Source: Bathynomus jamesi (taxonomy: Eukaryota > Arthropoda > Malacostraca > Isopoda > Cirolanidae). Taken from it: 64,000 nt of DNA. The stretch spans positions 537,001 to 601,000 of the forward strand of contig JAJOZX010001575.1 in assembly GCA_023014485.1 (NCBI GenBank), written 5' to 3'. This document shows, piece after piece, positions 11,100 to 21,537 of this stretch. The notes beneath the pieces were generated by a model, which did not search any database, was not told the origin of the DNA, and was given only the letters and a program-made list of their open reading frames with translations. The first letter of the stretch is position 1. The number at the start of each line of letters is the position of its first letter. The position numbers and the translations under genes were made by a program.

Positions 11100-11480
11100 G
11101 GTTTTTTTTTTTCTTCCCAGATAATATCAATGGATTTTTATTTCTTTCATTCTTATCTTCAATCTTTTTTATCTTAGCTTATTGAGTTTCTTTATTATCT
11201 TTTCTTCTTCGAAATCAGAGACTGAATTTATTCCACTTCAAAATGCAGGTTTTATAAGAAATGCGTATGAGAAAGATGAAGATTTAAAACTCATAACAAT
11301 GGAAGGGGAAGATCTTTCATCATATTGAGCACAGCTTTGTCGGCAACCCCTAGTAAAAACAAAAGAGGGAAAAAAAATGGTGCTTTTTTTTTTAAAATGA
11401 AAAGTAATCTGACGCATGCGCAGTCAAGGGTGGATAGTCTTTCAAATAAATTGAGGAAATCCCCAGGAAATTTTTTCAGA
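11100..11480. other. No gene seen
   Basis: AT-rich DNA without a supported gene. Confidence 0.4.
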
Positions 11481-11486
11481 GGCGTT

Positions 11487-11605
11487 AGGAAGGAAACAAA
11501 AGGAGGAAGAGGAAGAAAGAAGGACGGAAGGGAAGGAGGAGGAATGACGTGATGGGAGGGAAAAAGAAAGAAATTGAAAGGAGAGAGGAAGGGAAATTGG
11601 GAAGC
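11487..11605 (+). repeat. Polypurine tract
   Basis: Over about 120 bases the plus strand is almost only A and G (GGAGGAAGAGGAAGAAAGAA type), with rare pyrimidines. Such tracts can form triplex DNA. The short frames within it are compositional artefacts. Confidence 0.8.
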
Positions 11606-11913
11606 AAAATCAACATGTGTAAAGTTTTAGGAAAAAAAAAGAGAATTGGTAATTCGATAGTGACCAAAAATTAATCTGAATTGATAAATGAATTATTTAT
11701 GCTTTTATATTTACTTGTTAAACCAAACATCCACAAGGAGGTGAGAAGAAGGATTTTGTCTTAAACGCAACTTATGAATTGAAATAGTTGTTGTTGCAGA
11801 GACTAGCTTGTCAGGACGTTTAACGTCACTGCTTTTAATGTCACTCCTTCGAATGTACTCTGCTTTATCCTCCATTCTTTCATCAAGGATCTCCTCAATC
11901 AGATCGTCTAGAT

Positions 11914-12128
11914 TAGTGGTTCTCAAACTAGGGTACGCGAGGGAGTCTTAGGGGGTACGCGAAGGGGTCCTGAAAATATAACCCTTTTAATTTTATATAC
12001 GATTAACAAACGGCCACGAGTCACACGGTCGTAAAGAAAGTAAAAATCGTTTCTCTCTCTCGAAAATCCAGAAAATCCCGTGAAAGAATTCAAGGGGTAC
12101 AGAAGAAGAAAAAGTTTGAGAACCGCTG
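11914..12128. mobile_element. hAT MITE, 215 bp, near-perfect 8-bp target duplication
   Basis: The left end is TAGTGGTTCTCAAACT and the inverted right end CAGCGGTTCTCAAACT. The flanks are GTCTAGAT (11906-11913) and TTCTAGAT (12129-12136), matching at 7 of 8. No coding capacity. Confidence 0.88.
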
Positions 12129-12171
12129 TTCTAGATGGTGTAAGGGAGGAAGAATTAAGCATAAACATAAT

Positions 12172-12406
12172 TGAGGCGATGCGTGGAAGAAGGGCGACCT
12201 AGCCATTTTTGGCGAAAATGAATTATTGCTGATTTTCAGTAGCTTAATATATTAAGCTACTGAAAACAGCAATAATTCATTTTCGCCAAAAATGGCTAGG
12301 TCGCCCTTCATCTACCTAATTGTCGATAAATACCTCTCCAACTTAAAATGCATTTTCTCAAAGATTTGATTTTGGCTAGGTCCCCTTCTTCCACGCAACG
12401 CCTCAT
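12172..12406. mobile_element. Two-layer palindromic MITE
   Basis: The outer ends are GAGGCGATGCGTGGAAGAAG and, inverted, GAGGCGTTGCGTGGAAGAAG. Inside, 12192-12250 pairs with 12251-12306 as a long hairpin (CTAGCCATTTTTGGCG against CGCCAAAAATGGCTAG) centred on AATATATT. A stretch of about 70 bases separates the hairpin from the right terminus. No coding capacity. Confidence 0.75.
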
Positions 12407-12439
12407 ATTTCTTCACTGAAATGGTATGGATGAATATTC

Positions 12440-13995
12440 CTACCTCGTGAGACAGTAATATTCATGATACTACCGATAGTCTCTGTCATTGCTTCAGACG
12501 TGTGCGAAAGTTAAAATCCTGAAAAAGATGTATGAATTTAGGAAATTTACTTCCATGTTTAGCAACGAAAAGTTTCCAGACTCTCGGCAGCAATATCCGC
12601 ATTCTGTTGTATATTTAGAGAACCAACTTGTTACCATGCAATGTGACCTGGAAGGCACTCAACACCAAAATAGCTTTCAGCCCATGGACCAGGAATCGAG
12701 GAAATGGCAGATCTGAGCTTGATGAGAAAGACCGATTCCTTGGTTTCATTGTCTTCGTCAAATGATCCAAAGAGAAGACGCAACTGTCACTTCTTTTGAT
12801 TCTCTCTTTCATCGATTTCACTAGTTCTTTGCAAATAAAGCTTGACTTGATTTCTACTGATTCAAGATGATCCTTTGTAAAACCTTAAATGCAAATTTCT
12901 CCTGCACCCTGATTGATCATCAGCATTCTCACGTTTGGAATATCAATTTCTTCATTGTCGAGCAGTTCTATTTCACTGACAACGCTTGAAGTACCAAGAC
13001 CAATTAAGTTCCAAGCCTGATTACTTCTTACTTGTTGCTGAGTGACAATAGGGCGGTAGATTCATTGTTCAAGGTCCTCTGTGAGACCTTTAGACGAACC
13101 AATACCTACCAGCTTTAATGGATCCTCTTCACATACCCACTTCTCAGCGTATTTTTAAAGTTTTTTCACACTTTTGTCCAAAGCTTTAAAAATGGTAGTT
13201 GGAAAAAATTAGTATGCTGTCTGGTCAGGCTCTCACTGGCATAGACTTCAAGCAACTGGCATATTCAAATACAGCTGTCAGGTTTTCACCATTACTTAAT
13301 TCTTTACGACGTTTTTGGCTTTATTTCCTCCTGTGTTGTCATTTGTTTCTACACTTCCTGTCAAACTTCTGCCAGCACAGTTGCATGTAATGTGTTGGCG
13401 CATTGCGACAAAAGGCATGAAGAGCCCGAGGACTGATCTGACAAATCGAATCGATTGCTCTGTTTCATTTTTCATGACAACATGGAGCTCCTGAACTCGA
13501 AGAAAAAAGTTGCAGCTTGGCCTGTTCTATATGACTTTTTGCTGTCAAAGACGAATTTGAGAATCTTTCCCAAGAATGGGTCTTTTTTTCAATACAGCGT
13601 TGTAAACAAGCTGGAGGCTATGACCAATATCCCATTGACCAGTAATATCACCTGGTTGAAGGCCAACTTACTAAGCAAAGTTATGAATCTTCAGATGTTG
13701 CCTACATCCCATCATAAATAAAATGTTTCACTTTTCTGGCCAATCTATCTCTTGTTACACCAAAAGTTTCCATCAAGACTGATGCAACTTTTGAAGCAGT
13801 TCCTGTGACAGTAATTAGCAGTTGCCAACAGATTAATTTTATTTAGCAACACATGGATTTTCCCCTTCCAAAAGAAAAAGTTAGAATGACTATGTAAGCT
13901 TGGACAGTAGTACCTTATCAAGTGTGACTGAGCAGGATTTGACTTTTTTTGAACTCGTGGATATTTTCAGTCGCTTCGCTGTTGCATTTCTGATA
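12440..13995 (-). other. Unrecognised, heavily degraded coding-like region (downstream half)
   Basis: Minus-strand frames here are broken by many stops but keep amino-acid-like composition, for example 12615-12821 with DSCVFSLDHLTKTMKPRN. The segment ends at the MULE left target duplication (13996-14004). On the minus strand the reading PFFNIRNATAKRLKIST just below 14004 appears to continue the frame that stops at the other side of the MULE. I could not assign a family. It could be an old transposon gene or a host pseudogene. Confidence 0.35.
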
Positions 13996-14296
13996 TTAAA
14001 GAATGGGTCTAGGACAACTGGCCGCGGCCAACTAACTAGCCGCAGCCCAACTCACCACAGCCAACTGGCCGCAGATATAGGGAATAAGACAACTCGCCGC
14101 GACCAACTCGCCGTGATATAGAAAAATTATTATTTTTTTTATGAAAATTGTGTGTAATAAAACAAGTGTGTTAAAATTGCTTTATGAAAGTACTTCATTG
14201 GAGTAAAAAAAATAAAATAAGGATAAAATTGCAAATATCTATGAAAAGTTATGGGCAATTCCCCTAAGGTATTCAACAAAATTTCGACTGTCAAAT

Positions 14297-14560
14297 TTAC
14301 TGACAATTTATTTTATCCTTGCATCTGCTCCTCTGAATTTTTTTTAACTTGACTCGAGGATTTTTTCCTGCAATCAGCTGCTCGTAACATAGATCTCTTC
14401 CTCGTTGAACTTTTTTCAAACCATCAATAAATTTCCAAATCGTAGGATGTTGCATTCCAAGTTCATTTTGCAGCCTTCGGTGCGCAGCTTCTGCGTGATT
14501 GTTAGTCCTGTCTTCGTCATTCAAGCAGCGTTGATAAACATTCCACATTTCCTGTGGAAA
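14297..14560 (-). pseudogene. MULE transposase C-terminal fragment
   Basis: The minus-strand frame reads [20 protein letters not shown], then AHRRLQNELGMQHPTIWKF, then IDGLKKVQ. The RTNN.AE..HR.L......HP.IWKFI..LK block is the characteristic C-terminal region of animal MULE transposases, often found next to FLYWCH zinc-finger genes. The upstream catalytic domain is gone and a (TA)n tract replaces it; the first residues of the annotated frame are only TA-repeat translation. A mobile-element protein in the nucleus; this remnant cannot act. Confidence 0.85.
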
Positions 14561-14565
14561 TACAC

Positions 14566-14601
14566 ACGCATATATATATATATATATATACATATATACA
14601 C

Positions 14602-14666
<65 letters not shown>
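14566..14666. repeat. (TA)n microsatellite
   Basis: About 100 bases of TA with short interruptions. It is followed at 14667-14697 by GCGGAGCGACCCGGCGTTGC, a short piece of an unidentified repeat. Confidence 0.95.
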
Positions 14667-14744
14667 TAGCGGAGCGACCCGGCGTTGCCGGTGGATGTTG
14701 AACGCTATATATATATATGTGTGTGTGTGTGTACACACAGTATA

Positions 14745-14939
14745 TGCCCGGTTAGGTCAAGTGAATGCCCGATTAGATTAATTGAATACCTGGGTACGTT
14801 AATTGAATGCCCGATTAGGTTAATTGTACGTCCTTGACGATTGGTTATGTTGAGTCGTGATATTTTCGTTAAAGCTAACGAAAATATCACGACCTAACCT
14901 AACCAATCGTCAAGAGCGTACGGTTGACCTAACCGGGCA
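14745..14939. mobile_element. Palindromic MITE with TGCCCGGTTAGGTCAA ends
   Basis: The ends TGCCCGGTTAGGTCAA (14745-14760) and its inverted copy (14924-14939) enclose a near-palindrome. The left half has three to four tandem units of about 21 bases (ATGCCCGATTAGGTTAATTG type). The core CTAACGAAAATATCACGACC is shared with the MITEs at 20111, 46074, 46947 and 44559. It lies inside the MULE. Confidence 0.8.
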
Positions 14940-15106
14940 TTCAACACCCAGGTGCACAGCCTCTAAAATTATATTTAGAATAAAAAATTTAAAATTATAA
15001 ATTATAAAATCTGGCCACCGCGGCCAGTTGGCTACGGCGAGTTGGCCGTGGTGAGTTGGGCTGCGGCTAGTTGGCCGCGGCCAGTTGTCCCATTCCCTTA
15101 AAGAAT

Positions 15107-16080
15107 TCTCTGCTTGAGTCATTTTTGGTTGCAGAGTCTAGGTTTTCAATTAAACTGTCTTCGTCATTCAGGCGTACAAAATCTTTTGAATTGAGTGAAT
15201 TCTTGAGGCAGAAAAGACCATTTCTTACCACCAGCCTACCCTTCCGACGATTCAAAACATCTTTCTTCTCTTCATCAGCCTTGACTTTTAAACTTTTTTT
15301 TTATGGCACCACTTATGTAGTTCATTGATTTCATGAGCTTTCAAAGAGGTCTTAAGATTAGCTTTTCCCCGGTCTTTTTTGATATAGCCAAACAAACTTT
15401 TGTGAAGCTTTCTTAGATGGTTTGGAACATCAGCAAATTCAGATTCAGAATAACGACTGAAGAAGTCACACCCCAAAAAGTTTTTCCCTCTTCAAAAAGC
15501 TTCTTTTTCTTTAATCTCATCACAACTCAGTCGACTTGAATGTTTTACAACTTTTTCGGCAGGAGAGTCTTGAACTAATATATATCCCATCTGCTTCTTT
15601 ATCTCACAGATAAGTGACTTTGCAACATTTCAATTGACGACTTCGAAATGTTTATCACTTCCTTTCGATTAGAATCAGTTCACTATTTCTCTCCATAGTC
15701 GATGGCTTACCGGGAATGACCACTTCTGGAATGATTGTGTCATGACAGTCATGAGTAGAGGTCTCGGACACAGATTCAGACTTTTCTTCAGCAAATATCC
15801 CATCTTCCTCAGCATCAGTTTTCACGTTTTTAGAACATGATTTGAACTGTGTGCTTCTTCCCGACTTTCTTCAGGTTTATCATTTTTTGATTTCTTCGCA
15901 GAGGGAAAACATTTCTCAAGATTCATTGATGAAATGATCTTTCTTTTATGAGAAGATGATGTTGGAGGGAAGGTTTTACGAGGTACTTTGTGCGCAGTGA
16001 AGAATTGAGTTGGAGCGATTTTGGACAACTCAGCAGGAGATTTCTTTCCTTTGGTCTCGATTTGTTTCAAAATTGTTTCA
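15107..16080 (-). other. Unrecognised degraded coding-like region (upstream half)
   Basis: Minus-strand frames at 15822-16070 (lysine/serine-rich, KRKIISSMNLEKCFPSAKKS), 15288-15476 (DVPNHLRKLHKSLFGYIKKD) and 15067-15255 (FVRLNDEDSLIENLDSA, ending DSSREFF at the MULE border) look like one old protein now split by frameshifts. No domain recognised. It is interrupted by the MULE at 14005-15097 and probably continues in 12440-13995. Confidence 0.35.
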
Positions 16081-16644
16081 CTTTAAAAGGACTCCCATCT
16101 TCATTCTATAAAATATTAGTTTCATAATGATGATGTAAATTGTCTGATCGACAATAACCTTCACAGGCAAAACACTTACTCATCCCTTGATTTTGACACT
16201 GCCGTTTTAGAGGAAAGTTTTTGCTGAAACAATCTGAAAAGGAATTGAAATTAGTAAAGATAACAAAAGATGATCAGTTCTTCATCCGTCTACTCGTCAT
16301 AATCTTTCGCACGACTATCCCCTTACCTTCAACAATACAAAACTCAATCCTTCTTCTCGTAACATTCTCGGCGTTTCCTTTTCTCGTGATCTTTCCTGGA
16401 AAGATCACATATACTCTCTCTCCAAAACAGCTTCTAAGAGGTTAGGTGTGCTATACCGGCTCCGCAGTTTTTTCACCTCCATTCATTTGCTGTCTCTGTA
16501 CAGTGTACAGGGGTCTTGTCCGCCCTTGTATGGCGTACGCTTCTCATGTGTTGGGTGGCTCAACCCACACAGGTCTACTTGATCGGGTGGAATCAAAGGT
16601 TTTTCGTCTCATCAATTCCCCGCCTCTTATTGACTGTCTTCAAT

Positions 16645-16650
16645 CTCTCT

Positions 16651-16681
<31 letters not shown>

Positions 16682-16684
16682 TTA
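16645..16684. repeat. (CT)n microsatellite inside LINE
   Basis: CT run within the coding remnant of the LINE, so it grew after the insertion. Confidence 0.95.
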
Positions 16685-16821
16685 CTATCGCTATTATAAC
16701 GGACACTGCTCTTCTGAACTCTCTAACTGCATGACTCCACCTTTAAGGAGAACACGCAGTACCATACTTTCGACACATTCTCATTCCTTTTCTGTCCAAC
16801 TCTCTAATGCAAGGGTTAATC

Positions 16822-17628
16822 CAGTAGTGGCGAACCTTTTTTGCTGGCGGGTCATTTTTGTTACTTTTGATTTTTAAAAAAACGAAATTGGGTCACAATA
16901 ATTTGTTTACTCAATATTTTTAGTGAGAAACTTGTTGGATTTTAGCTGCTAATGTTTTGATCCGAGGTTTATATTTAGTTGTCTTTAGTCTCACACACGC
17001 AGCACTCATATCTGTGCCAAGGCGATTCCTAGTGGTGGATTTGACGAAATTCATGGAGGAAAACGACTGTTCACACGAATAAGATGAACCAAACATTGTT
17101 AGCAGAGCTAATGCTAGATTTTTCATTGATGCAAAAGAATTTGGTAAAGAGTTCCATTTTGCAAGAATAGATTCTCTACTCTTTCTATTGATTGTTGTTC
17201 TCTGGTTACACCCAAAATTGACGACTCCAATTCCTTTTCTCGTAACTTCAGATTAAGATCAATAAATTTAGTCTTCCATACTGCACTTTCTTGGAAGTCA
17301 ACTAATTCCATTTCTAAATTACCAATGCCAAGCCAATTAAAAGCTGATAACTGAAGATCTTCAAATTGATTAGTATGGGGAAATTGGATGAATTGTAAGT
17401 TGTCACACATACACACACACACACGTTTTTAAACGTATACTATACGTTTAAAAACGTTTCAATGCGTATCAGCTGTTTATTTCGGTGGGAGAATAAAATC
17501 ATTTTAAAACTGTAAGGCAGAAAATATTAAAAATTAGTCATATTTTATTTAAATAAGAGCTCGTGAGTCACTAAAAATTGCCTCGTGGGTCAGTACTTGA
17601 CCCGCGGGTCAGTGGTTCGCCATCAATG
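16822..17628 (-). mobile_element. hAT element, 8-bp target duplication GGTTAATC, keeps transposase C-terminus
   Basis: The left end is CAGTAGTGGCGAACC and the inverted right end CATTGATGGCGAACC. GGTTAATC stands at 16814-16821 and 17629-17636. The minus strand carries 17123-17422 (FNWLGIGNLEMELVDFQES) and 16920-17126 (FGSSYSCEQSFSSMNFVKS), the dimerisation region of hAT transposases of the type domesticated in GTF2IRD2-like and related genes. The N-terminal half is deleted, leaving 807 bp. It sits inside the LINE at 16280-17845. Confidence 0.93.
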
Positions 17629-17849
17629 GGTTAATCGTTACTTTGAATTTTTCATTTACTCAATTGGTCAACTCCGGAACACTCTTCCTCGCTCCATCTT
17701 TTCCCCTGTCTATGATCTTAAATCTTTCAGACGCAAAGTGTCCACACATCTCGAAAACCTTGGACCTTGATTTTCGCTCCATTCCTTCCTCTATGAGAGG
17801 GGCGTTTTGTGCGGGCATTCGCCCTTGGCCCCTCCTTCCTGCATAACAA

Positions 17850-18385
17850 AAAAAAAAATCAATGTAAACAAGGTTCATCAAGAAAAACAAAATTAAAAAT
17901 TATTTGCATTTACACCATATACATATTGGTTTGCTACCATATATTGGTTTGCTACCCTAAAAATCTCTTTCTGGGTGACAAAAAGACAAGGTTAGATATA
18001 AAGATATTTAATGTCTTATTATTCTAAATTTATGCAGGGCCTTTTTTTTTTTTCAGTAATTGCACTTGGGGCGGGAAGTGGGTGGGTGGGGGGTGGGGGG
18101 GGGTCAGGGATGGGGATGTGTGCTGATAACGGTACACTGACGTCAAAAACTACAGTATTTAATTATATATATATATATATATAAATAAAATATTATTATT
18201 ATATTAATATATTAAGTTTATATAATAACTATTTAAACTTTTAAAATAAATATTTAATAATTTAACTTAATTAAACAAAATATTGATATATTTTTATATG
18301 ATAAACAAACAAAAAACCTTAAAAATATTTAATTTTTGAAAAAATAATTACATAAAAAACTTTACAAAATAAAACGCATCACACA
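17850..18385. other. No gene seen
   Basis: The stretch holds a small direct repeat (TATTGGTTTGCTACC twice near 17925-17960), a G-rich tract at 18064-18102 and AT-rich DNA. Confidence 0.4.
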
Positions 18386-18390
18386 AGTTA

Positions 18391-18469
18391 TACAGGGTGT
18401 CCGGGCTTAAATGGCAGTAAAATAAAACATTATAAATGTATTTTGCCATTTAAGCCCGGACACCCTGTA
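18391..18469. mobile_element. Miniature mariner-type MITE, 79 bp
   Basis: CAGGGTGTCCGGGCTTAAAT begins it and is perfectly inverted at the end, with TA on both sides. The loop is about 25 bases. Confidence 0.85.
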
Positions 18470-18971
18470 TAGTTGCTGACAGGAATTCATAACTGTGTTC
18501 ACCTTAGAAAATATAGGAATATACAGTTGCTACTAAATATACAGTAGCTCAGTGTAGGCAAGTCTATGATATGGATCTGAATATTTCACTTTTTCCTTTG
18601 TTCTCTTTGCCTTTGTCATTATTTGCAAAAAAAGGGGGTTTGGGGGGAAGATTCCCCCCCCCAAGCCTTATGGAAAAAAAAGCCCTGTTATGTACCCAAA
18701 ATTAAAAAGCCCAAGAAAAAAAGAATCACTGTATTTTTTTAAAAATTTCTGTACAAAATGCCGCGACTCGTGAGGAAGAATCTTAGGGTCCCCCGAGGAA
18801 AAGTTTTTAGGCTTCTCCGTGAAAGAATATCTACATCTGTGCCGAAGACTGCGCGCAGAATTAAGTTTCTTCAAAGTTCGTAATTTATTATTCATTTTTG
18901 AAGAGACTGAAAAGGGAGCTCCGCACACTGATTCCAGTTACATTTTTATGTTTGTCACATTTAAATTTTTT

Positions 18972-18973
<2 letters not shown>

Positions 18974-19022
<49 letters not shown>
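18974..19022. repeat. (TG)n microsatellite
   Basis: About 23 TG units. Confidence 0.95.
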
Positions 19023-19024
<2 letters not shown>

Positions 19025-19141
19025 TTTATCTGTCGCAGATCAGGTTCCTCTAAAACATCGGTATTCTTATCGTTTCGAGTCTAAAGTCAAACAGTTTTGT
19101 TTGCTAAAAGTTTTCAAACCTTTAGCGAAATAATTGAAGGT

Positions 19142-19184
19142 CACACACACACATACACACACACACATGTAAAGATGTAAATGT

Positions 19185-19228
<44 letters not shown>
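19142..19228. repeat. (CA)n and (CT)n microsatellites
   Basis: A CA run at 19142-19167 and a CT run at 19186-19228. Confidence 0.95.
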
Positions 19229-19231
<3 letters not shown>

Positions 19232-19576
19232 AACTGCGTTCAGATGATGTAGTGACCCTAAGATGGTTCGGATCCCACGTAAAACTAGGCCCCTTCCATC
19301 ACATGACCTTTGTCCTTCACAAAAGAGATAAACAACCCTAACTATTGCTGCTATTTTTATTCTAAAGGGGATTTTTTTGTACACCGCAGTGTGGAGAATT
19401 TCTCTCTTAACCATTTCTCCTTTCGTTCACGAATTATGACGTATGGTAAAAAGGAAATTGGCCTTTTATACGTGGTTGCATAAGAATCAATATGGTTTAT
19501 ATTTCAGCTACACAATTGTGTACCCAATGAGTGAAAGGGTTAATTAATTAACACCAAAATGTCAGGACATGTAGAG

Positions 19577-19974
19577 CAGTGATGGGCAACCTAGGCTAGT
19601 GAGTAGGCCGCATGAGTGGCCTTTCTTCATCTCAGTGGGCCGCAAGATTAAAAATGTGCATGTGCGCTAAACATGGCCCCACGAATACGCTTAAATACAT
19701 TTAATACAGCCCGAAAATTTCATAGTTAGAGAAAATTATTATTTATATATTAATTGAATTGTGATCAACTTCAAATAGTAAATCAGAAGAAACATTTTTT
19801 TAATATAATAATAATTAATATAAAGAAATTTTGTTAAATCAAACAAAATTATCAGTAGATTATGGAAATATTAATATAAATTCCAAAATTTTCATTCATG
19901 TGGACAGTGGTTAGTAAAATGTCTCTTGGGGCCATACTCAGAAACCTGATGGGCCGTAGGTTGCCCACCAACTG
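19577..19974. mobile_element. hAT MITE, 398 bp, near-perfect 8-bp target duplication
   Basis: The left end is CAGTGATGGGCAACCTAGGC. The inverted right end has CAGTTGGTGGGCAACCTACG. The flanks are ATGTAGAG (19569-19576) and GTGTAGAG (19975-19982), 7 of 8 matching. Ends of this type (TGGGCAACC followed by GGCCGC) are common among animal hAT elements. Confidence 0.85.
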
Positions 19975-20110
19975 GTGTAGAGTGTTGGTCCATAGGGAAA
20001 CAAGATATTCTTGGTAATAGAGATAATACTCTCTAAGTGTAAGTGTAACCATGGTGACGTTCTTTTTAATCGGAAGGTAACTAACTAAATATTTTTGCAT
20101 ATGACTTAAG

Positions 20111-20312
20111 GGATCACCTGAAGATCCGTGAACCCAGCCTTTTTTAGTTAGCTTTATAAAACTAACTAACGAAAATATCACGACCTAACCTAACCAAGTG
20201 TCAAGGGCGTAGAGTTGATCTAACGATTGGTTAGGTTAGGTCGTGATATTTTCGTTAGTTAGCCCTATAAAGCTAACTAAAAAAGGCTCGGGTGACGATC
20301 TTCAGGTGATCC
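20111..20312. mobile_element. Palindromic MITE (TAAG family), copy 1, target duplication GACTTAAG
   Basis: It begins GGATCACCTGAAGATC and ends with the inverted copy. GACTTAAG flanks it at 20103-20110 and 20313-20320. The whole 202 bp is a near-palindrome with core CTAACGAAAATATCACGACC. Eight-bp duplication points to the hAT superfamily. Confidence 0.92.
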
Positions 20313-20324
20313 GACTTAAGATTA

Positions 20325-20900
20325 TTATACCTTTTGTATTGAACGGATTTTAACTAAATTTATAGAATCATTACATACTCGTACGTAGGTTTACTATAAG
20401 CAATTCTAATAGTTTTTTCGAATTTCATTCTCTCCAACGCAACGGTAACCAGTAGTTTATTAGTTTAAAGAACCTATACAATTCTTCTCTTAAGTGATTT
20501 GTTTCAAAGTTTTCGAAGTAGTAAAAATTAGACACTGGTCATAGTTACATACCCAAAGTTTATTTGCATCCGCGTGTTCGCTCTGGAGGCTAGGGAGGGG
20601 TAACTATAAGATCATGCTGTCGTTCAAGCTACAGGTTTCCCCACTAAGCCTAGTAATCCCAAAATTACAGGATATGTAGATATTGGAAATGTTGCCGGTT
20701 ACCGGAGTATGGTTGGACTGTAGGGCTATTTTTTAGATTTTATAAAAATATTGATAAAACGATAGCTTTCCTCGATACTTTGGGATGTATGTAATCTTTA
20801 CAGGCAAAAATAAACAGAAGTAGTGGGTAAGAGGAGAGAAATTAGTCGTTTCTTCGGTATTAACCCTCATTAAGAGACTGGGGTATTTTATTTCTACATG
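20325..20900. other. No gene seen
   Basis: No reading frame or repeat family that I can support. Confidence 0.4.
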
Positions 20901-20904
20901 TTGG

Positions 20905-21088
20905 GAATGATAATGATGTCTGTTCATGTTCGTTTATGCACGCCTAAATGTCTAGGGTAATCTGCACTAAATTTAGTATACACATTAAGGGAGAACCAGG
21001 GAAGGTTTTAATAACACACACACCTCTCTCAGTACCCCTAGGTTGTGATTCGGGGGACTTTTGCTGCGGAAGGTGCAGCGGCCATTCA
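20905..21088 (+). repeat. Unnamed interspersed repeat, copy 1
   Basis: This stretch, including AATCTGCACTAAATTTAGTA and GGGGGACTTTTGCTGCGGA, recurs at 51930-52160 with about the same spacing. No coding capacity. It could be a SINE or MITE. Confidence 0.6.
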
Positions 21089-21147
21089 AATTATATATAT
21101 ACACACACACACACACACAGTATATATATATACTGTATGTATATATA

Positions 21148-21515
21148 TATATGCAACTCGGTGGTGTTACTGGTTAGCATCGCTAACTACGAATCCATCG
21201 GCCCTTGGATCGAGACCGGTGACGGCAGGCGGCGCGAAGCAAAACCCAGGTGTTCATCCTTCCACACAATAAAAAAATTGGTTGGTAGATAAATGGATAC
21301 CCTGGGTAACCTAGTGGTTAAGACGTTGGGCTGCTGATCGGGCAGTCATGAGGTCGAGTCCGGGCGAAGACTTTGTAATTTCTGACTGATCGTGGTGGGT
21401 GGTGGTTCGGATTCCACGTTAAACTGTAGGTGTAAGGTGGACTGACAAGCTTGACCTTCGTCTCGTCAGAATGAACAATTCGGGCGGAAGCAAAACCAAG
21501 GTTAACCAAGGTGTG
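21148..21515 (+). mobile_element. SINE-A, long (dimeric) subfamily
   Basis: The first tRNA-like unit is as in other copies. The second unit is complete here: box-A-like CTAGTGGTTAAGACG at about 21310 and box-B-like AGGTCGAGTCCGGGC at 21351-21365. Short copies have lost the second B box. The body tail GGGCGGAAGCAAAACC then meets a CA run. So the family is built from two different tRNA-like modules. Confidence 0.85.
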
Positions 21516-21517
21516 CA

Positions 21518-21535
21518 CACACACACACACACACA
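21518..21535. repeat. (CA)n microsatellite
   Basis: Short CA run between SINE-A and Tc1 copy 2. Confidence 0.9.
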
Positions 21536-21537
21536 AT

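Larger units (their letters stand above)
14005..15097 (-). mobile_element. MULE (Mutator-like) element, internally deleted, 9-bp target duplication TTAAAGAAT
   Basis: The left end reads GGGTCTAGGACAACTGG and the inverted right end GGGAATGGGACAACTGG; both continue CCGCGGCCAACTA and a run of GCCAACTsGCCGC-type short repeats about 100 bases long. TTAAAGAAT is present at 13996-14004 and again at 15098-15106. Nine-bp duplication plus long ends is typical of Mutator-like elements, and the interior codes for the C-terminus of such a transposase at 14297-14560. Later insertions inside it are a (TA)n run and a palindromic MITE. Confidence 0.9.
16280..17845 (+). pseudogene. Jockey-like LINE 3' part, split by a hAT insertion
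   Basis: Plus-strand frames give the reverse-transcriptase C-terminal region: a DLSWKDHI-type and LGVLYRLRSFF-type block (about 16385-16480), LYRGLVRPCMAYASHVLGG (about 16498-16555), then DRVESKVFRLINSPPL. After a (CT)n tract comes a terminal domain with PPLRRTRSTILST and FSVQLSNARVN, which is cut by the hAT at 16822. Beyond the hAT it resumes in frame-like fashion with RYFEFFIYSIGQLRNTLP and FRRKVSTHLENL (17637-17770), then a 3' untranslated end with GGGCATTCGCCCTTGGCCCC and an A-run near 17848. The 5' part with the endonuclease is absent. The same 3' end occurs at 39080-39150. Confidence 0.8.

Noticed and set aside
14517..14781. Open frames rich in Ile-Tyr over the TA runs (also at 10885, 23866, 25453, 28284, 33789, 49120)
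   Set aside because: Translation of (TA)n gives endless Tyr-Ile; no stop codon arises in the repeat, so the frames mean nothing.
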